Assembly: GCA_964496875.1 (NCBI GenBank)
Contig: CAZCBH010000122.1
Location: forward strand, 1-12,986
DNA length: 12,986 nucleotides
Direction: 5' to 3'
Source: RI-106 sp964496875
Lineage (GTDB): Bacteria; Cyanobacteriota; Vampirovibrionia; Obscuribacterales; Obscuribacteraceae
Each line of letters starts with the position of its first letter. The stretch's first letter is position 1. Made by a program: the position numbers and the translations under genes. Under the pieces are notes generated by a model. That model was not told the DNA's origin. It made no database searches and was given only the letters and a program-made list of their open reading frames with translations. Of the stretch, positions 1 to 6,062 are shown in pieces.

Positions 1-18
1 GTTTTCAAGACGCTTTCT

Positions 19-36
19 GCCTCAGTCGCCGGAGGC
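19..36 (+). promoter_or_regulatory. Possible hairpin covering the rplJ Shine-Dalgarno (3' end of an L10-type leader)
   Basis: GCCTC at 19-23 can pair with GAGGC at 32-36 across an 8-base loop. The 3' arm contains most of the Shine-Dalgarno GGAGG (31-35), which sits 5 bases before the rplJ ATG. In many bacteria the L10-L12 complex binds a leader RNA just upstream of rplJ and represses its own synthesis. Only 40 bases of leader are in the window, so the kink-turn that would identify a true L10 leader cannot be seen. The pairing is visible; the regulatory role is inference. Confidence 0.35.
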
Positions 37-40
37 ATCA

Positions 41-571
41 ATGGCCACCAAAGAACGCAAGCGAGAGATAGTAACCGAGCTTCAAGAGTTCTTTAACGAC
101 GGAAAAGTAGTGATAGTCACTGACCTGACAGGACTAACCGTGTCAGAGATGACAGCGTTTCGCAGCACCTTGAGACAGGACAATGCACGTATGAAAGTGG
201 CCAAGAATACTTTGGTCAAAAGAGTCGTGGATGGTACTGAATACAAGGAGCTGAATACGCTGGCCAAGGGGCCCTCAGCTTTTGTAGTCGGCTATGACGA
301 TCCTGCCCAACCGGCAAAGACCGTTGTGGACGTACTGAAGAAGATGAAGAAAGGCTCCATCCGCGGTGCAGTTCTCGAAGGCAAGGCCCTGAATGCTGAG
401 CAGGTCAAAAACCTCGCTCAACTTCCCACGAAAGAAGAGCTTCTCTCTTCAATCATGGGAGGTCTGGATTCCGGAGCTCGCGGCATAGCCGGACTCTTGG
501 AAGCCGTAATCAGAGACATCGCTCTACTTGCCGAAGAAGTCGCAAAGAAAAACGAAGCAAGCTCAAGCTAA
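41..571 (+). CDS. rplJ: 50S ribosomal protein L10
   Basis: L10 anchors the L7/L12 stalk to 23S rRNA at the factor-binding centre of the large subunit. The 176-residue product has the usual family length. The N-terminal half (about 1-100) carries the RNA-binding domain, including the segment MKVAKNTLVKR near residue 51. The C-terminal part is a long helix rich in Ala, Leu and Glu that in this family holds the L7/L12 dimers. The ATG at 41 is chosen because GGAGG lies 5 bases upstream and the start MATKERK fits the family. The gene precedes rplL by 20 bases and is surely co-transcribed with it. Autogenous control through the leader is likely, but most of that leader is outside the window. Confidence 0.97.
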   Translation: MATKERKREIVTELQEFFNDGKVVIVTDLTGLTVSEMTAFRSTLRQDNARMKVAKNTLVKRVVDGTEYKELNTLAKGPSAFVVGYDDPAQPAKTVVDVLKKMKKGSIRGAVLEGKALNAEQVKNLAQLPTKEELLSSIMGGLDSGARGIAGLLEAVIRDIALLAEEVAKKNEASSS

Positions 572-591
572 TCACACTAAGGAGTTGAAAA

Positions 592-978
592 ATGGCTACA
601 AAATTATCTGTAGATGAATTGCTGGAACAAATCGGTTCTTTGACCCTGCTCGAAGCAGCTGATCTGAAATCCAAAATGGAAGAAAAATTCGGCGTTACCG
701 CTGCCGCTCCCGTGGCTGCAATAGCCGTTGGTGGTGGTGCTGCCGCCGGCGCTGAAGAAGAAGAGAAGACCGAATTCGACGTCGTTCTCGATTCTGCCGG
801 CGAAAAGAAAATCAACGTACTCAAAGTTGTACGTGAAATCACCGGTCTTGGTCTGAAAGAAGCTAAAGAGCTCGTAGACAGCGCTCCGAAGCCGGTTAAA
901 GAGAAGATCAAGAAAGAAGAAGCCGAAGAGATCAAGAAAAAGCTCGAGGAAGCTGGCGCCAAGGTGGAAATCAAGTAA
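592..978 (+). CDS. rplL: 50S ribosomal protein L7/L12
   Basis: L7/L12 is the mobile multi-copy stalk protein that recruits EF-Tu, EF-G and other translational GTPases. The 128-residue product has the standard three-part build: an N-terminal dimerisation helix region (about 1-35), an Ala/Gly-rich flexible hinge (about 38-56), and a C-terminal globular domain (about 60-128). The C-terminal domain carries the conserved GLGLKEAKELVDSAPKPVK segment and ends in GAKVEIK. TAAGGAG at 578-584 gives a strong ribosome site 7 bases before the ATG. It follows rplJ closely, as expected. A perfect hairpin overlaps its stop codon, and the next gene is not rpoB, which is unusual. Confidence 0.98.
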   Translation: MATKLSVDELLEQIGSLTLLEAADLKSKMEEKFGVTAAAPVAAIAVGGGAAAGAEEEEKTEFDVVLDSAGEKKINVLKVVREITGLGLKEAKELVDSAPKPVKEKIKKEEAEEIKKKLEEAGAKVEIK

Positions 979-993
979 CGCGAAATGCGTTAC
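975..993 (+). promoter_or_regulatory. Perfect hairpin overlapping the rplL stop codon
   Basis: GTAACGC (975-981) and GCGTTAC (987-993) form a perfect 7-bp stem with the 5-base loop GAAAT. The TAA stop of rplL (976-978) lies inside the 5' arm. No T-run follows, so this is not a classical intrinsic terminator. Position and symmetry suggest an RNA processing, stability or attenuation element that lowers expression of the downstream gene relative to rplL, as the rplL-rpoB gap does in E. coli. The stem is directly visible; its role is inferred. Confidence 0.55.
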
Positions 994-1023
994 CCTGGAA
1001 GTGTGTGATTCAGGAGAGAGTTT

Positions 1024-2664
1024 ATGCGCTGCCCAGGATGTAACCTATTCCACCCGGCTCACTACGATACCTGCATAAGTTGCGGGGTTAGCCTCAAAGC
1101 CGAATCGAATCCTGAAGAAGGAGCAGCCGTGACCACGGAAGTGGCCGATGCGGCTGCTCCTTCTGGCAAGAACAGTAAAAGAAGATCTAAGAATCTCAAC
1201 CTAGAAAGTCGTGCCGGCACCCCGGTTTTTGCCGGTGTGCTCTTTGGACTGGTTATTCTTTTGCTGGCTGCCGGTGCCACCTTTTTCTTCCTGACTCGCT
1301 CCGGGGACGATACCAGACTGGTCAAAAAAGGAAGGATGGAGCTGGACAAAGGTCAGTATGCTTTTGCTGTGTCCAGTCTCAAGAAGGCGATCGAAGCCGA
1401 TCCTAATAATCCTAGAGCCTATTTGCTGATGGCAAGGGCCTATGTCGGAATAGACCAGGTAGACGAAGCCTGGGAAGCGATTGGCAAAGCCCAGAAGCTG
1501 GGCAAAGGGGTGGCGACCGAGCCGGAACTGGCGTCCGACCTTGCTAATTACTACAGGCTGCGCAAGCAGTATGAAAAATCTATTGATCTGATTCGCCCCC
1601 TGGCAGATCAAAACATACCTGGTAAACGGGGAGAGTTGGCCGACCTCAACGCGATGGCCGGCGATGAAGCCCTAAACAATGGCGATCTCGAAAAGGCTCT
1701 ACGCAGCTGGGAAGAGGTCCAGACCCTCAAAGAAGGCTCCCGTTTCGGAGAGGCGGAGGCACGCCTTGCCACCATCTATGAAAAGCTGGCTAAGCAATTT
1801 GCCGCCGACAAGAAAGACGACGAAGCCCTGGCATACCTTGCCAAGCTGACCGCCATCAATAAAAATCCAAAACACTACGAGACCAGCGCGGAGATTTATG
1901 AAAAATCGGACAAGCTAGAGCTAGCCATCGACCAGCTTCGCAAAGCGCTTGAGTTGAGCGCAAGCCCCAGACTGCAAACTAAGCTTGCCACACTGCTTGC
2001 CCGCCGGGGCAAAGAGATGCTCGATGCCGGTCAATCGGAGACAGGCTATGCCTACCTGCAACAAGCCAGATCCATAGATCCCTCCAGCGCCCTTCCCGAA
2101 GTCACCTTGAAACAGGTTCAAATAGGCATCGACCCGAGCACCAAGATGCCGATGATCACAGGCGAAGTCTGGAACCCCGGCACAAGAAGTGTCGGTCAGC
2201 TCAGCCTTAAGGTGGAGCTTTATGACAGCAAGAGCCTCCAGACCGTATTTTCTAAAGAGACCAAGCTTGTGGACGAGTTTGTCCGCCCTCTCAAAGCAAA
2301 AGAGTCCAAGGAATTCACCTTCATCTCAGACACACCGGCCCGGGCTGACGGAACTATGGAGTTCCATGTCTATATAGATGGGTCACTGTATAAAGCCTAC
2401 AAATTCGAAAAGAGAAGAGCACCGGCGGCAGTGGCAGAATCCACAAACACCCCCGTTGCCGAGAGCGAAGTCGCTCCCCAGCCGGTTTTACGTCCGGCTA
2501 TAAAAGCACCCAAGATGCCGCCCCTTAACTATGGCGGTGCGCCCACTCCGGGAAGCGCCCCGGTGCCCCGTGGGCAGACCACGACCACCACGCCGACTAC
2601 TCAGCCGGGCGGAACTCCATCTACGACACCGGAAGAGAAGACTCTTCAAGATCTGGATTTCTGA
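1024..2664 (+). CDS. Membrane-anchored zinc-ribbon, TPR and FxLYD-like protein
   Basis: A 546-residue protein of unknown specific function. It opens with a zinc ribbon, Cys3-x2-Cys6 and Cys17-x2-Cys20. A charged and Ala-rich linker follows, then a basic patch (KRRSK, 52-56) and a single hydrophobic segment at about 67-91. This predicts a cytoplasmic N-terminus with the remainder outside the inner membrane. Residues from about 96 to 355 form TPR-type helical repeats, for example the unit around 108-135 ending in a DPNNPRAYLL motif. Residues about 365-460 look like an FxLYD-type beta domain (GEVWNPGTRSVGQLSLKVELYD). The last 80 residues are Pro/Thr-rich and probably disordered. AGGAG at 1012-1016 lies 7 bases before the ATG. 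Only 45 bases separate it from rplL, so read-through from the stalk operon is likely. TPR and FxLYD domains suggest a scaffold role in the envelope; no enzyme motif is seen. Confidence 0.88.
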   Translation: MRCPGCNLFHPAHYDTCISCGVSLKAESNPEEGAAVTTEVADAAAPSGKNSKRRSKNLNLESRAGTPVFAGVLFGLVILLLAAGATFFFLTRSGDDTRLVKKGRMELDKGQYAFAVSSLKKAIEADPNNPRAYLLMARAYVGIDQVDEAWEAIGKAQKLGKGVATEPELASDLANYYRLRKQYEKSIDLIRPLADQNIPGKRGELADLNAMAGDEALNNGDLEKALRSWEEVQTLKEGSRFGEAEARLATIYEKLAKQFAADKKDDEALAYLAKLTAINKNPKHYETSAEIYEKSDKLELAIDQLRKALELSASPRLQTKLATLLARRGKEMLDAGQSETGYAYLQQARSIDPSSALPEVTLKQVQIGIDPSTKMPMITGEVWNPGTRSVGQLSLKVELYDSKSLQTVFSKETKLVDEFVRPLKAKESKEFTFISDTPARADGTMEFHVYIDGSLYKAYKFEKRRAPAAVAESTNTPVAESEVAPQPVLRPAIKAPKMPPLNYGGAPTPGSAPVPRGQTTTTTPTTQPGGTPSTTPEEKTLQDLDF

Positions 2665-2710
2665 TATCTAAGCACTAAGCAGCACCGGTAGCGATATCAC
2701 CCGTCACCAG

Positions 2711-3385
2711 TCAACCGTTATAAACTCGGTCTCCGCCCTCGGCTTTAGCGACATCGAGAAATTCGATTGCTTTGTTCATCAAATCCAACTCGTCTCTGGC
2801 ATGGGTGGGGAAAGAGACTACGCCCACCGAGCACGTTACTCTAAGGCTCTTGAGTTCATCGCTGATAGGCATCGACTTGAGCCTTTCTCTAATACGCTCA
2901 CCGACCACCACAGCTCTCGATGAATAGGTCTCGGGAAAAATCACCGCCAGACGGTTGTCCTTGCAGCGCCCGGGGATATCCACATCCCGAATCGCTTTTT
3001 TGATTATCTTGGCAGTGGTGCGCAGCATGTCCTCGACAATCATCGAGCCATACTGCCTGCCATAGGTCTCGACGTCATCGACTTCGACAATCAAAATCGA
3101 AACCGGACGCTTATAACGCTTGGCACGCTTAAGTTCATATTCCAGCTTGCGGATATAGGTCTTGAAATTGAAAAGTCCGGTGGACTTATCCAGTAAACTG
3201 ACTTTCTCGTATTCTTCGAGGGTCTCGTCAGAGATGTTGTCTCGGCTGCGATTGAGATCGCGCTGCTGCTTCTCTTTGGTGAACTTCTGACGTTCGTCCT
3301 TGGTCTTCTCGACCATCTGGGTGAATTTATTCTCCCGGGTGTAGGACCACCCCTCACGCTCGTCCCGCTCGCCTCTCTCGCTCAT
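2711..3385 (-). CDS. Degenerate GGDEF-domain protein with intact I-site (possible c-di-GMP receptor)
   Basis: A 224-residue soluble protein. Residues 1-60 are very charged and probably helical or coiled. From about 62 the fold matches diguanylate cyclases: the entry motif DKSTGLFNFKTY (66-77), a strand SILIVEVDD (96-104), and a late SVGVVSFP segment (187-193). The catalytic GGDEF position aligns to KDNRL (142-146, in RCKDNRLAVIFPET), so both glycines and the acidic pair are lost. The metal-ligand strand reads EVDD rather than the usual D-x-D. Diguanylate cyclase activity is therefore unlikely. The inhibitory-site motif RxxD is kept as RDVD (133-136), in the same register as in PleD-type enzymes, so c-di-GMP binding is plausible. 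The start is the first ATG with a weak GG-rich upstream; a -10-like TACAAT (complement of 3419-3424) lacks a matching -35. No sensor or membrane segment is present. Family assignment is firm; the receptor role is inference. Confidence 0.88.
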   Translation of the reverse strand: MSERGERDEREGWSYTRENKFTQMVEKTKDERQKFTKEKQQRDLNRSRDNISDETLEEYEKVSLLDKSTGLFNFKTYIRKLEYELKRAKRYKRPVSILIVEVDDVETYGRQYGSMIVEDMLRTTAKIIKKAIRDVDIPGRCKDNRLAVIFPETYSSRAVVVGERIRERLKSMPISDELKSLRVTCSVGVVSFPTHARDELDLMNKAIEFLDVAKAEGGDRVYNG

Positions 3386-3599
3386 TCCGAATACCTGCCC
3401 ATATAAACATATAATTCTATTGTAGCTTTACCACGATCTAAATAGAGCTAAAACTTAAAAAATCTCCGACTCCTGCGTCTCTACCGCGATTTATCCGAAC
3501 CGTCAGGTACAAAATGCCGGGGAAAGCCTCTATTTATGAGCCGATGAGGCGATTCTTCTTGTATATTAGAAAAGATGAAGCCTGGACATACCAGCGGCA

Positions 3600-4787
3600 T
3601 TACATTCCACCGTGGAAGCGTCCGCCCCACATACGGCTCGAATTCACCTCGCCGAATATGTATGTATCCCCATTCCTGGACTTGATAGAAACCTGCTTGC
3701 CGTCCCAGGTTGTACGGTCACCGTTGGGATACTCTATTGTTCTTTTTGCCGAATCATGGAGATTGTATTTCAAAATTGTGCCATCGGATCTGGTGGTCTT
3801 CACATTGCCGGCAGGATCTATTAACGTGTTCTCTCCCCTTGCCAGATCGAGCCTGTGAACATACTTTCCTGGTGACACAACTTGCTTTCCGGTGAGAGTC
3901 TCTATCTCTACCCGACCATCAACACTGTGTTTCTCCCGGGCGCCGTCCCGTTGAATCCACTTCTCACCATTTCCCAGATCCAGCTCTTCATAGTCTCTGG
4001 TCTTGGTCAACTTGCCCCCGTTCGGATACTCGGTCACACGCTTGCCATCGCGAAAAGTGGTGGTGCTGATATCAGTGTCGAGTTCAGTCACTACTCTTCG
4101 TCCATCTCCGTAAGCCTTTACTTCTAGCGGTTCATAGTTGCCGGAGCGCAAAATCTTAGAGCCATCCGGTGCTTTTACCCAGTCTTTGCCCAGCATATTG
4201 AACTCGATCCGGGCTTTCAAAGGAGACTGTCGTAGATAAGATACGACGTAAGGGGTGCAGCGCCCCGCCGCAGCGGCGCCGACGCCGGCCAGCAATCCGG
4301 TTGCGGTCTCCAGCTCATCAGGACCGACTGCCCGCTTGAACTGGGCAAGACTCTGCTCGTAAGCACAGGGACTTTCATGATCCTGCCAGACCCGGTCCAT
4401 GGCTTGCTTTACCATTGTGTTTCGCTCGATATTACTGGGATTATTCAAGTCGACCTTGCTCCAGAGCCACTGGGCGCCCATTAAGGTAGCGCCGCCCACA
4501 CAGGCTGCCCCAATTAAAGGAGCCTCGGCCGCCACCACCCCGATGCCGACACCGATAGCAGCTCCGGATGCCAGGGCAAGACCGGCATCACAAGCCGCTT
4601 TACCAGGATCTCGATTGAACTCGTCTACGATACCGCCGACAGCGCCTTCACCCACCAGCTTCAACTCTGCGATGGCTTTTTGAGATTCCGCCATCAGATC
4701 GACAAGGTTGAAACGATCACCTGCGCCCGCATCTGTCCTGGTTATATCGTCACTGCCTATCGAGTTGTATTGCGACTCTAGATTCAT
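3600..4787 (-). CDS. Glycine-zipper plus G-box-like repeat protein, function unknown
   Basis: A 395-residue protein that I do not recognise as a named family. No signal peptide is seen. Residues 1-65 are polar. Residues about 66-108 form a Gly/Ala-rich hydrophobic block with small residues at regular spacing (ASGAAIGVGIGVVAAEAP, then PLIGAACVGG), like a glycine-zipper membrane hairpin. A second short Gly/Ala stretch lies at about 164-175. From about 200 to 385 the protein is a run of short beta-type units around NG or DG turns (EYPNGGK at 253-259, GNGEKW at 272-277, EYPNGDRTTWDGK at 352-364, NGDTYIFG at 372-379). These resemble the G-box repeats of the Tcp10/CPAP C-terminal domain or YD/MORN-type turns. 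The ATG is fixed by a nine-base Shine-Dalgarno 8 bases upstream. It lies 221 bases downstream of rpsB with its own candidate control region, so it may be independently transcribed. A membrane-active or surface-structural role is possible, but unsupported by any catalytic motif. Confidence 0.85.
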   Translation of the reverse strand: MNLESQYNSIGSDDITRTDAGAGDRFNLVDLMAESQKAIAELKLVGEGAVGGIVDEFNRDPGKAACDAGLALASGAAIGVGIGVVAAEAPLIGAACVGGATLMGAQWLWSKVDLNNPSNIERNTMVKQAMDRVWQDHESPCAYEQSLAQFKRAVGPDELETATGLLAGVGAAAAGRCTPYVVSYLRQSPLKARIEFNMLGKDWVKAPDGSKILRSGNYEPLEVKAYGDGRRVVTELDTDISTTTFRDGKRVTEYPNGGKLTKTRDYEELDLGNGEKWIQRDGAREKHSVDGRVEIETLTGKQVVSPGKYVHRLDLARGENTLIDPAGNVKTTRSDGTILKYNLHDSAKRTIEYPNGDRTTWDGKQVSIKSRNGDTYIFGEVNSSRMWGGRFHGGM

Positions 4788-4795
4788 TGTCCCTG

Positions 4796-4804
4796 CACCT
4801 CCTT
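4796..4804 (-). promoter_or_regulatory. Nine-base perfect Shine-Dalgarno of the G-box-like repeat gene
   Basis: Read on the minus strand this is AAGGAGGTG, fully complementary to the conserved 16S 3' tail, and it ends 8 bases before the ATG at 4787. It is the longest ribosome-binding match seen in the window. It settles the start codon and argues for high translation of a protein with no housekeeping role. Confidence 0.8.
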
Positions 4805-4840
4805 CGGTCGGTCACTAAATTAAACGACGAAGGGACAAGG

Positions 4841-4855
4841 TTTACACTGTGCAAA
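4841..4855. promoter_or_regulatory. Operator-like imperfect palindrome TTTACACTGTGCAAA
   Basis: The two half-sites TTTnCAC and GTGnAAA are symmetric about the central base, with one mismatch per arm at the fourth position. The site lies about 54 bases upstream of the ATG of the minus-strand G-box-like repeat gene, where a promoter-proximal operator would be expected. I cannot match it confidently to a known regulator family and could not place a good -10 box next to it. Confidence 0.35.
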
Positions 4856-4865
4856 TCCACAGAGA

Positions 4866-4878
4866 TTGACAAGGTCAA
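4866..4878. promoter_or_regulatory. Inverted repeat TTGAC-AAG-GTCAA
   Basis: A perfect 5+5 inverted repeat with a 3-base spacer, 10 bases from the neighbouring palindrome at 4841-4855. On the minus strand it contains TTGACC and TTGTCA, both resembling -35 hexamers, but no good -10 hexamer lies at normal spacing. Together the two sites look like a small control region for the gene starting at 4787. Confidence 0.3.
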
Positions 4879-5008
4879 AAGATCCAGAGAGTCCAGCTCC
4901 AGTCTCCCGCCACAGGAACAGTAAGAAGAATCATGGCTAACAGCATGAAGCCGCACTTGAGAACAAGATGAAGGAGCACAGGTCAGAGTGAACGAAAGTG
5001 AACGGAGC

Positions 5009-5839
5009 CTAAGCTTCGCTACCTACACTACTTTCGTCCGTTTCGGCTTCGCTTTCTTGGCTTTGGGTTTGCTCGGCAGGGGCGGGCGAGACGAACTCAG
5101 AAGCGGCAGGCGCCGGCTGCTGGGTCTGGGCCGGAGCCTGTCCGCCGGAATCTTTGCTCTCGGGAGCGCCGCGCAGGATAGCATCAGCCAGGGAACCGAG
5201 CAGCAACCTCACGGAACTTACCGAGTCGTCGTTGGCCGGGACCACATAGTCGATACCATCGGGGTCGCCATCGGTATCGAGCAGGACCAAAGTGGTGATG
5301 CCAAGCTTCTTGGCTTCCAGTAAAGCGGTGTTCTCTCTTTTCTGGTCGACAACGACGATTACGTCAGGGCGACCACGCATATTTTTCAATCCACCCAGAA
5401 ATTTGCTGAGTTTTTCATACTCACGCATTTTCACCGCCTGCTCTTTCTTGGGCATGCGATAGAAATCACCGCTGGTTCTGGAGTCTTCCAGCTCTCTCAA
5501 GCGATTAATCCGGGCTCTAATAGTCTCGAAGTTGGTGAGCATTCCGCCGAGCCAGCGGCGATTTACGTAATAGGCGCCGCATCTGGTCGCCTGGCTCTCC
5601 ACCATCTCCGCCGCCTGTTTCTTTGTGCCGACAAAGACGATGTTTTTCTTCTGTTTTGCCATGTTCTCAAGGAACTGGCAGGCTCTGTCCAGGGCGACTC
5701 TAGTCTGGGCGAGATCGATGATATGACGGCCGCTGCGCTCGCCATAAATATAGGGTCTCATTTTGGGATTCCAGCGGCTGGATCTATGGCCGAAATGCAC
5801 CCCGGCGTCGATTAGTTGTTTCATAGATACGTCTGCCAA
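5009..5839 (-). CDS. rpsB: 30S ribosomal protein S2
   Basis: S2 binds the 30S head-body junction and is needed for S1 docking. The chosen TTG start at 5839 gives MADVSMKQLIDAGVHFGH, matching the conserved family N-terminus (M-A-x-V-S-M-K), and a 276-residue product. An ATG start at 5824 would lose five conserved residues, and the in-frame GTG at 5980 adds 47 residues without family resemblance. Conserved blocks seen are RWNPKMRPYIYGERSGRHIIDL (24-43, two segments), FVGTKKQAAEMV (69-80), YYVNRRWLGGMLTNF (90-104), PDVIVVVDQKREN (158-170) and a PANDDS motif (201-206). Residues about 225-276 form a low-complexity tail rich in Ala, Pro, Gln and Glu, longer than in E. coli-type S2. tsf, the usual partner just downstream, is absent. 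An AAGGA sits only 2 bases before the TTG and a GAGGGG sits 12 bases before it, so the ribosome site is ambiguous. Confidence 0.96.
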   Translation of the reverse strand: MADVSMKQLIDAGVHFGHRSSRWNPKMRPYIYGERSGRHIIDLAQTRVALDRACQFLENMAKQKKNIVFVGTKKQAAEMVESQATRCGAYYVNRRWLGGMLTNFETIRARINRLRELEDSRTSGDFYRMPKKEQAVKMREYEKLSKFLGGLKNMRGRPDVIVVVDQKRENTALLEAKKLGITTLVLLDTDGDPDGIDYVVPANDDSVSSVRLLLGSLADAILRGAPESKDSGGQAPAQTQQPAPAASEFVSPAPAEQTQSQESEAETDESSVGSEA

Positions 5840-6062
5840 TTTCCTTGATAACCCCTCTTGCGACTTGACCTGTAGAAGAATAGCATGAGGACCCGCGCTT
5901 TGAAACCTTATGTAGAAGACTGTAGCGTTATTTAGCTTAAAAAAAGCCCGACACGATATAGCCCAGGGGCAGATAATCACCGAGAAGGATCTCTTTCCTC
6001 GCTAGCTTTTAGATTCCGCGGGTATCTTATTCAGAGAGTTGTCTTAATAGAAGAAAAGCGAT
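5840..6062. promoter_or_regulatory. Divergent intergenic region between rpsB and the antiporter gene
   Basis: These 223 bases must hold promoters for both divergent genes. I see an A-run at 5939-5945, a short palindrome GCCCAGGGGC (5961-5970) and AT-rich stretches, but no -35/-10 pair good enough to name. An in-frame TAG at 6048-6050 limits how far upstream the antiporter gene could start. No RNA gene is recognised. Confidence 0.4.

Noticed and set aside
1201..1611. Minus-strand open frame of 136 codons inside the zinc-ribbon/TPR gene
   Set aside because: Shadow of a well-supported gene; no domain or ribosome site.
2662..2699. Inverted repeat TGATATC...GATATCA between the convergent TPR and GGDEF genes, as a bidirectional terminator
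   Set aside because: AT-rich arms, a 24-base loop and no T-run on either strand.
3526..3550. Possible terminator after the G-box-like repeat gene: GCCTC/GAGGC stem followed on the minus strand by TTT
   Set aside because: Only 5 base pairs with a 15-base loop and three T's; too weak to annotate.
3386..3599. Search for tRNA or small RNA in the gap between the GGDEF gene and the G-box-like repeat gene
   Set aside because: No T-loop consensus, no cloverleaf arms and no strong hairpin were seen.
3514..3858. Plus-strand open frame of 114 codons overlapping the 3' end of the G-box-like repeat gene
   Set aside because: Most of it is antisense to the supported minus-strand gene; no ribosome site and no family resemblance.
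4987..5004. Two copies of AGTGAACG separated by 2 bases just downstream of rpsB
   Set aside because: A single short duplication with no further copies; not an iteron or CRISPR array.
5939..5970. T-run preceded by a GCCC/GGGC pairing on the minus strand upstream of rpsB, as an intrinsic terminator or attenuator
   Set aside because: The stem is only about 4 bp with a 17-base loop; the T-run alone is not enough.
5840..5980. N-terminal extension of S2 from the in-frame GTG at 5980
   Set aside because: The 47 extra residues have no family resemblance, and the TTG at 5839 restores the conserved S2 start.
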